DNA from: Prado023 sp963700395
GTDB taxonomy: Bacteria > Actinomycetota > Actinomycetes > S36-B12 > CAIYMF01
Direction of reading: 5' to 3'
NCBI GenBank assembly: GCA_963700395.1
Contig: CAVOXI010000002.1
Span: 186,001 to 250,000 of the forward strand
Length of the DNA: 64,000 nucleotides
Position numbers and translations under genes: made by a program. Shown here one piece after another: positions 59,870-64,000 of the stretch. Numbering within the stretch: position 1 is the first letter of the stretch; every line of letters begins with the position of its first letter. The notes below the pieces were generated by a model that was given only the letters and a program-made list of their open reading frames with translations, did no database searches and had not been told where the DNA came from.

Positions 59870-61098
59870 CCCACACGAGTCCCGCCCCACGGGCCGCACG
59901 CACCGCCTCGTGGGCGGTGTTCGGCGTCTTCGCGATCAACGGGCTCGTCTTCGCCTCCTGGATGAGCCGCCTGCCCGCGATCCGCGACGCGCTCGGGCTC
60001 ACCCCGGGCCAGATCGGGCTGTTGCTGCTGGTGGGCTCCGCCGGCTCCATCGTCGCCCTGCCCCTCACCGGTTCCGTGGTCCAGCGGCTCGGAAGCCGGC
60101 GCACCACGCGGATGGCGGCGCTGCTCAGCGCCTCGGGCTACACCGCAGCCGCGCTGGCGGTCGGTGCCGGGATCACGCCCCTGGTCGCCCTCTTCCTGTT
60201 CCTGGCCACCATGGGCATCGCCTCGTGGGACGTGTCCATGAACCTGCAGGGCACCGTCGTGGAGCATGACCTCGGCCGGGCGATCATGCCCCGCTTCCAC
60301 GCCGGGTTCTCCCTGGGCGCCGTCGCGGGTGCGGCGATCGGTGCCCTCGCGGCCGCTGCGGGGCTGCCCGTCACGTGGCACATCATCGCCACGGCCGCGG
60401 CCGCAGCCGGTGCCGTCCTCCTGCTCACCAGGCACTACCTCGCGGACGGGGCGATGTCCTCGGCGGGCGAGCACGGAACCGGAGCCGCGGGCGCGCGCCG
60501 CAGCGCCCTGGCCGCATGGACCGAGCCCCGGACGCTGATGATCGGCCTGATGGTGCTGGCCGCCGCGCTGACCGAGGGCAGCGCGAACGACTGGCTCGCC
60601 CTGTCCGTCGTGGACGGCTTCCTCACCTCCGATGCCGTGGGAGCCCTGGCCTTCGGGATCTTCGTGGCCTCGATGACCGCGATGCGCTTCGCCGGGACGC
60701 GCCTGCTCGACCGGTTCGGCCGGGTGCCGGTGCTCAGGCTGTGCGCGGGACTGGCCCTCGTCGGCCTGGTCCTGTTCGCCCTGGCCCCCTCGCTGCCCCT
60801 GGCGGTCGTCGCCATCGTCCTGTGGGGCTTCGGCGCGGCCCTGGGATTCCCCGTGGGGATGAGCGCGGCCTCCGACGACCCGGCGCGCTCGGCGGCACGG
60901 GTCTCGGTGGTGTCCTCGATCGGGTACGTGGCGTTCCTGGCCGGACCCCCCGTCCTGGGCATGCTCGCCGACCACATCGGCTACCGGATGGCGCTGCTGA
61001 CGATCGCGGCCCCGCTGGTCCTCAGCCTGCTCCTGAGCCCGGTGGCCGCACCGCTGCCCGCGTCCCAGGGAGGCATCGCACCGGGCCAGAAGGAGTGA
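59866..61098 (+). CDS. MFS transporter
   Basis: 410 residues from GTG 59866. Twelve helices: WAVFGVFAINGLVFASWMSRLPAI, QIGLLLLVGSAGSIVALPL with the loop motif GSVVQRLGSRRTTRM; the centre IASWDVSMNLQGTVVEHDLGR and RFHAGFSLGAVAGAAIGA resemble Ybj-type (sugar/drug efflux, FucP-like) carriers. Coupled to marR, so efflux is likely. Substrate unknown. Confidence 0.85.
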   Translation: MTHTSPAPRAARTASWAVFGVFAINGLVFASWMSRLPAIRDALGLTPGQIGLLLLVGSAGSIVALPLTGSVVQRLGSRRTTRMAALLSASGYTAAALAVGAGITPLVALFLFLATMGIASWDVSMNLQGTVVEHDLGRAIMPRFHAGFSLGAVAGAAIGALAAAAGLPVTWHIIATAAAAAGAVLLLTRHYLADGAMSSAGEHGTGAAGARRSALAAWTEPRTLMIGLMVLAAALTEGSANDWLALSVVDGFLTSDAVGALAFGIFVASMTAMRFAGTRLLDRFGRVPVLRLCAGLALVGLVLFALAPSLPLAVVAIVLWGFGAALGFPVGMSAASDDPARSAARVSVVSSIGYVAFLAGPPVLGMLADHIGYRMALLTIAAPLVLSLLLSPVAAPLPASQGGIAPGQKE

Positions 61099-61181
61099 GC
61101 ACGACGCCCACCGTCACCGCCGGGCCGGTGCCGGATCTCCGGGCAGGCCCCACGCATGGCCCCGGGCGGAGGCGGCGGGGC

Positions 61182-63632
61182 ATGATGCGGAGCATGACGC
61201 ACACGCCCACCCACACCCCCACCGAGTCCCCGCGCGGGACCGCGTCCCTGCGCGAGCGGGCCGAGGCGATCGTTGCCGACCTGCCGATGGCCGACAGGAT
61301 CCGGCTGCTGTCCGGGCGTGACTTCTGGACCACCGAGGAGATCGAGGGCGTGGTCCCCTCGGTGATGCTCACCGACGGTCCCCACGGGCTGCGCAAGCAG
61401 TCGGCAGGCTCCGACCATGTCGGGCTGAACGACTCGGTGCCGGCGACGTGCTTCCCGGTGGCGGCGACCCTGGCGTGCACGTGGGACCCGTCGCTGCTCG
61501 AGGAGGTGGGCGCCGCACTTGGGCGGGAGGCGCGCGCCGAGGACGTCGCCGTCCTGCTCGGTCCCGGCCTGAACCTCAAGCGGCACCCGCGCGGTGGGCG
61601 CAACTTCGAGTACTTCTCCGAGGACCCCTACCTGTCGGGCACCATGGCCGCCGCGCTGGTGCGCGGGGTGCAGTCCGAGGCCGTGGCCGCCTGCCCGAAG
61701 CACTTCGCGGCGAACAACCAGGAGACCAACCGGATGGTCATCGACACGATCATCGACGAGCGGACCCTGCGCGAGCTGTACCTGCGCGGCTTCGAGATCG
61801 CGGTCGGGACCTCCGACCCGGCCACGATCATGACCTCCTACAACCAGGTCAACGGCCAGTTCGCCTCCGACAACGAGCACCTCCTCGCACAGGTCCTGCG
61901 CGGCGAGTGGGGCTTCGACGGCCTGGTGGTCTCCGACTGGGGAGGCACCAACGACCACGTCGCCGGACTCCGCGTGGGGATGGACCTCGAGATGCCCGGC
62001 GGGTCGGGGGCGTTCGACCCCGACATCGCCGCAGCCGTCGCGGACGGACGACTCGCCGAGGCGGACCTGAACCGCTCCGCTGCCCGGGTCGTGGAGCTGG
62101 CCCTGCGCTGGCAGGACGTCCGCGACTCGGGTCCTGCGCCAACGCCGGACTTCGACGCCCACCACGCGCTGGCCCGCCGTGCCGCCGCAGCGGGCACGGT
62201 CCTGCTGGCCAACGACGGGCTGCTGCCGCTGCCCGCGCAGGGCACGATCGCCGTCATCGGGGCGTTCGCCGTGGACTCGCGCTACCAGGGGGCGGGCAGC
62301 TCGAAGGTCAACCCGACCCGCGTCGACGCCCTGCTCGACGCCCTCACGCAGGAGACGGCGGGCCGCGCGGAGATCCGCTACGCCGCGGGGTACGACCCCG
62401 TCACCGGCGACACGACACCGGCGCTGATGGCCCAGGCGGCAGCCGTCGCACGCTCAGCCGACGTGGTGGTCCTCATCGTCGGGCTGCCTCCCCGGCTGGA
62501 GACCGAGGCCAGGGACCGAGCCGAATGGGGGATGCCCGCGGGGATGGACCAGCTGGCCGAGGTGGTGCTGGCGGCCAATCCGCGCACGGCCGCGGTGCTC
62601 GTGAACGGCGGCTCGGTCAACGTCCCCTGGGCCGATCGGTCGGCCGCGCTGGTCGAGGCCTACCTCGGCGGGCAGGCCGGCGGCTCGGCGCTGGCCGACG
62701 TGCTCCTCGGGGCCGACGAGCCCGGTGGCCGGCTGGCAGAGAGCATCCCGTTCGACGTCACGCAGCTCCCCTCGGACCGGAACTTCCCGGGCCATCCCCG
62801 GCAGGTCGAGTACCGCGAGGCGTTCAACGTGGGCTACCGGTTCCACGACACGCAGGACGTCCCGGCACGGTTCCCCTTCGGGCACGGCCTCGGGTACACG
62901 ACGTTCTCCTACGGCGACGTCGAGGTCACCGGGACCGGCACCGAGCTGGTCGTGGCCGTGGATGTGACCAACACCGGGCCCCGCGCCGGGTCGGAGGTCG
63001 TGCAGGTGTACGTCCGTGACGTGGTGTCCACCCTCGCGCGGCCCGAGAAGGAGCTCGCGGGGTTCGCCAAGCTGCACCTGGAGCCCGGGCAGACCACGCG
63101 CTGCGAGGTGCCCCTCGGTCGGCGCTCGTTCACGGTGTGGGACGTGACCGCGCACGACTGGCTCGTCGAGGCCGGCGAGTACGAGGTCCTCGTGGGCGCC
63201 TCCTCGACCGACCTGCGCGACACCGTCACCATCCACGTCGACTCCAGCGACGTCGTCACGCCGGTGCCGGCGCCCGCGGGGCCGCTGGCCACCGGTGCTG
63301 AGTTCGAGGCGCTCCTGGGAGGTCCCATCCCGGTACCGCCGGAGCAGCGCCCATTCACCCGGATCTCGACCGCGGCCGACCTGGACACCAGCCGCGTCGG
63401 GCGACGCCTCGTGTCGGCGATGCGCTGGGGCATGAACCGCCAGTTCGCCAGCGCCAACACCGACAACATGGACGACATGGTCGAGACGGTGCTGGCCAGC
63501 CTGCCGTTGCGCGCCTTCGTGACGATGGCCCCCGGCATGAGCTTCGCCATCCTCGACCGGATCATCGCCGCCCTGAACGCGGACGTGCGTGGGGTCATCC
63601 GGCCGGGCCGACCGGGGACCGTCCCGCGTTGA
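61182..63632 (+). CDS. Glycoside hydrolase family 3 (beta-glucosidase-type)
   Basis: 816 residues; start 61182 with GGAGG 9 nt ahead (61194 also possible). GH3 order: N-terminal TIM-like domain (LTDGPHGLRKQ, GPGLNLKRHPRGGRNFEYFSEDP, KHFAANNQETNR, and the nucleophile Asp in VVSDWGGTNDH), the C-domain (GTVLLANDGLLPLP, IGAFAVDSRYQGAGSSKV), then an Fn3-like end (EVTGTGTELVVAVDVTNTGPRAGSEVVQVYV), plus ~110 extra residues. No signal peptide, so cytosolic: cleaves short beta-glucosides brought in by transport. Start of the next gene overlaps its stop. Confidence 0.92.
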   Translation: MMRSMTHTPTHTPTESPRGTASLRERAEAIVADLPMADRIRLLSGRDFWTTEEIEGVVPSVMLTDGPHGLRKQSAGSDHVGLNDSVPATCFPVAATLACTWDPSLLEEVGAALGREARAEDVAVLLGPGLNLKRHPRGGRNFEYFSEDPYLSGTMAAALVRGVQSEAVAACPKHFAANNQETNRMVIDTIIDERTLRELYLRGFEIAVGTSDPATIMTSYNQVNGQFASDNEHLLAQVLRGEWGFDGLVVSDWGGTNDHVAGLRVGMDLEMPGGSGAFDPDIAAAVADGRLAEADLNRSAARVVELALRWQDVRDSGPAPTPDFDAHHALARRAAAAGTVLLANDGLLPLPAQGTIAVIGAFAVDSRYQGAGSSKVNPTRVDALLDALTQETAGRAEIRYAAGYDPVTGDTTPALMAQAAAVARSADVVVLIVGLPPRLETEARDRAEWGMPAGMDQLAEVVLAANPRTAAVLVNGGSVNVPWADRSAALVEAYLGGQAGGSALADVLLGADEPGGRLAESIPFDVTQLPSDRNFPGHPRQVEYREAFNVGYRFHDTQDVPARFPFGHGLGYTTFSYGDVEVTGTGTELVVAVDVTNTGPRAGSEVVQVYVRDVVSTLARPEKELAGFAKLHLEPGQTTRCEVPLGRRSFTVWDVTAHDWLVEAGEYEVLVGASSTDLRDTVTIHVDSSDVVTPVPAPAGPLATGAEFEALLGGPIPVPPEQRPFTRISTAADLDTSRVGRRLVSAMRWGMNRQFASANTDNMDDMVETVLASLPLRAFVTMAPGMSFAILDRIIAALNADVRGVIRPGRPGTVPR

Positions 63633-64000
63633 CCTCCGAGCCCGTGGAGGCAGGGGTGGAGGTGGAGGTGGAGTGGAGGGGGCCGCAGAGGTGGAGGTGG
63701 CAATGGAGTGGGCCTCAGAGGTGGAGGTGGAGGTGGCAACGGAGGACGAGGTGGAACCGAGGATGCACGCAGGCACGGACGACCCGTTCTGGGGCGACGA
63801 GCGCCCCGCCGTCGATGGCGTCATGCGCTGGGTGGCCGACCGGGTCGCCCGCTCGAGTGACCCGAAGACCACGGCACGCCCCGCGTCCGAGCTGGCGGCG
63901 GCCGCAGGGCGCGCGGTGACGCCAGAGGGGATCGGCTGGGAGTCAGCCCTTGAGGTCTTCGACCGCGTGCTCGTGCCCGCGACGCGCGCCCAGGACGATC
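63629..64000 (+). CDS. PLP-dependent decarboxylase, N-terminal part (runs off the window)
   Basis: A TTG at 63629 overlaps the GH3 stop; it reads TSEPVEAGVEVEVE, then a one-base loss near 63672 leads into an EV-rich leader (AAEVEVAMEWASEVEVEV) and MHAGTDDPFWGDERPAVDG. An ATG at 63763 would give the conserved part without the leader. VARSSDPKTTARPASELA and GWESALEVFDRVLVPATRAQDD match the start of aromatic-amino-acid-type PLP decarboxylases. The PLP site lies outside the window. Confidence 0.7.
63641..63757 (+). repeat. GGTGGA-rich repeats encoding an acidic Glu-Val leader
   Basis: Repeated GGAGGTGGAGGT blocks encode Glu-Val pairs upstream of the decarboxylase ATG at 63763. One block has a one-base change (near 63672) that breaks the frame. 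Such repeats are slippage-prone. Confidence 0.6.

Noticed and set aside
63641..63757. Possible CRISPR or satellite
   Set aside because: Simple GGTGGA repeats that are in frame with a coding leader.

Overview
The window is a 64 kb stretch of a high-GC, actinobacterial (Actinomycetota) chromosome. The evidence is very GC-rich third codon positions, frequent GTG starts, ATGA or GTGA stop/start overlaps, and actinobacterial family types (DUF222-HNH, BTAD, AMIN-like/GerMN, DUF2889, trans-acting enoyl reductase-like). The order or genus cannot be fixed from the sequence alone. I see no rRNA, tRNA, insertion sequence, CRISPR array or prophage.

Layout. 0-5 kb: the end of an enoyl-reductase-like gene, converging on a very large LysM-membrane-BTAD protein. 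5-11.5 kb: a compact minus-strand tad (Flp pilus) operon in the order CpaB-like SAF protein, TadZ-like ATPase, TadA ATPase, TadB, TadC, three small class-III pilin/TadE-like proteins, a TadG-like protein and the LysM-BTAD protein. Nearly every junction is an overlap or a gap of about 20 bp. 11.8-15 kb: three unrecognised genes, the first reading toward the tad operon. 15-20.4 kb: secreted proteins (GH18-like, AMIN-like/GerMN-like), a C69 dipeptidase-like protein and a decayed secreted-protein gene. 20.5-29.3 kb: a group of amine-type enzymes, namely a class III PLP enzyme coupled to a kinase-like protein, a DAO-type FAD oxidase, and a sphingosine-phosphate-lyase-like PLP enzyme coupled to a GPH-type transporter. 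29.4-38 kb: amine oxidase-like protein, two DUF202 membrane proteins, a DEAD-box helicase, a GNAT, metA, a DUF222-HNH protein, a propeller remnant and a glycosyltransferase. 38-43 kb: membrane pyrophosphatase hppA, a DHA2 exporter and DUF2889. 43-49.5 kb: a META lipoprotein, a two-component system and a 920-residue secreted protein, with matching 11-bp direct repeats upstream of the regulator and of the secreted protein. 49.6-54 kb: NlpC/P60 hydrolase, DUF4239 membrane protein, nitronate-monooxygenase-like enzyme, DoxX-like protein and a crotonase. 54-58 kb: a minus-strand operon of KimA-like APC transporter, KdpD-like kinase and KdpE-like regulator. 58-64 kb: arrestin-like protein, a MarR-MFS pair, a GH3 glucosidase, and the start of a PLP decarboxylase.

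How genes work together: the tad operon should build a surface Flp pilus, with LysM-BTAD as a possible wall-to-cytoplasm regulator. The KimA/KdpDE-like operon looks like a potassium-uptake module with its own sensor. The two-component pair at 44.7-46.4 kb probably controls itself and the large secreted protein.

Caution on quality: about twenty otherwise good genes are each split by one or a few one-base shifts, often in G/C runs or GC-rich repeats. This looks more like base-calling indels than mass pseudogene formation. I annotate such genes as single CDSs and give the break positions. Only the genes at 19.3 kb and 36.9 kb look truly broken.
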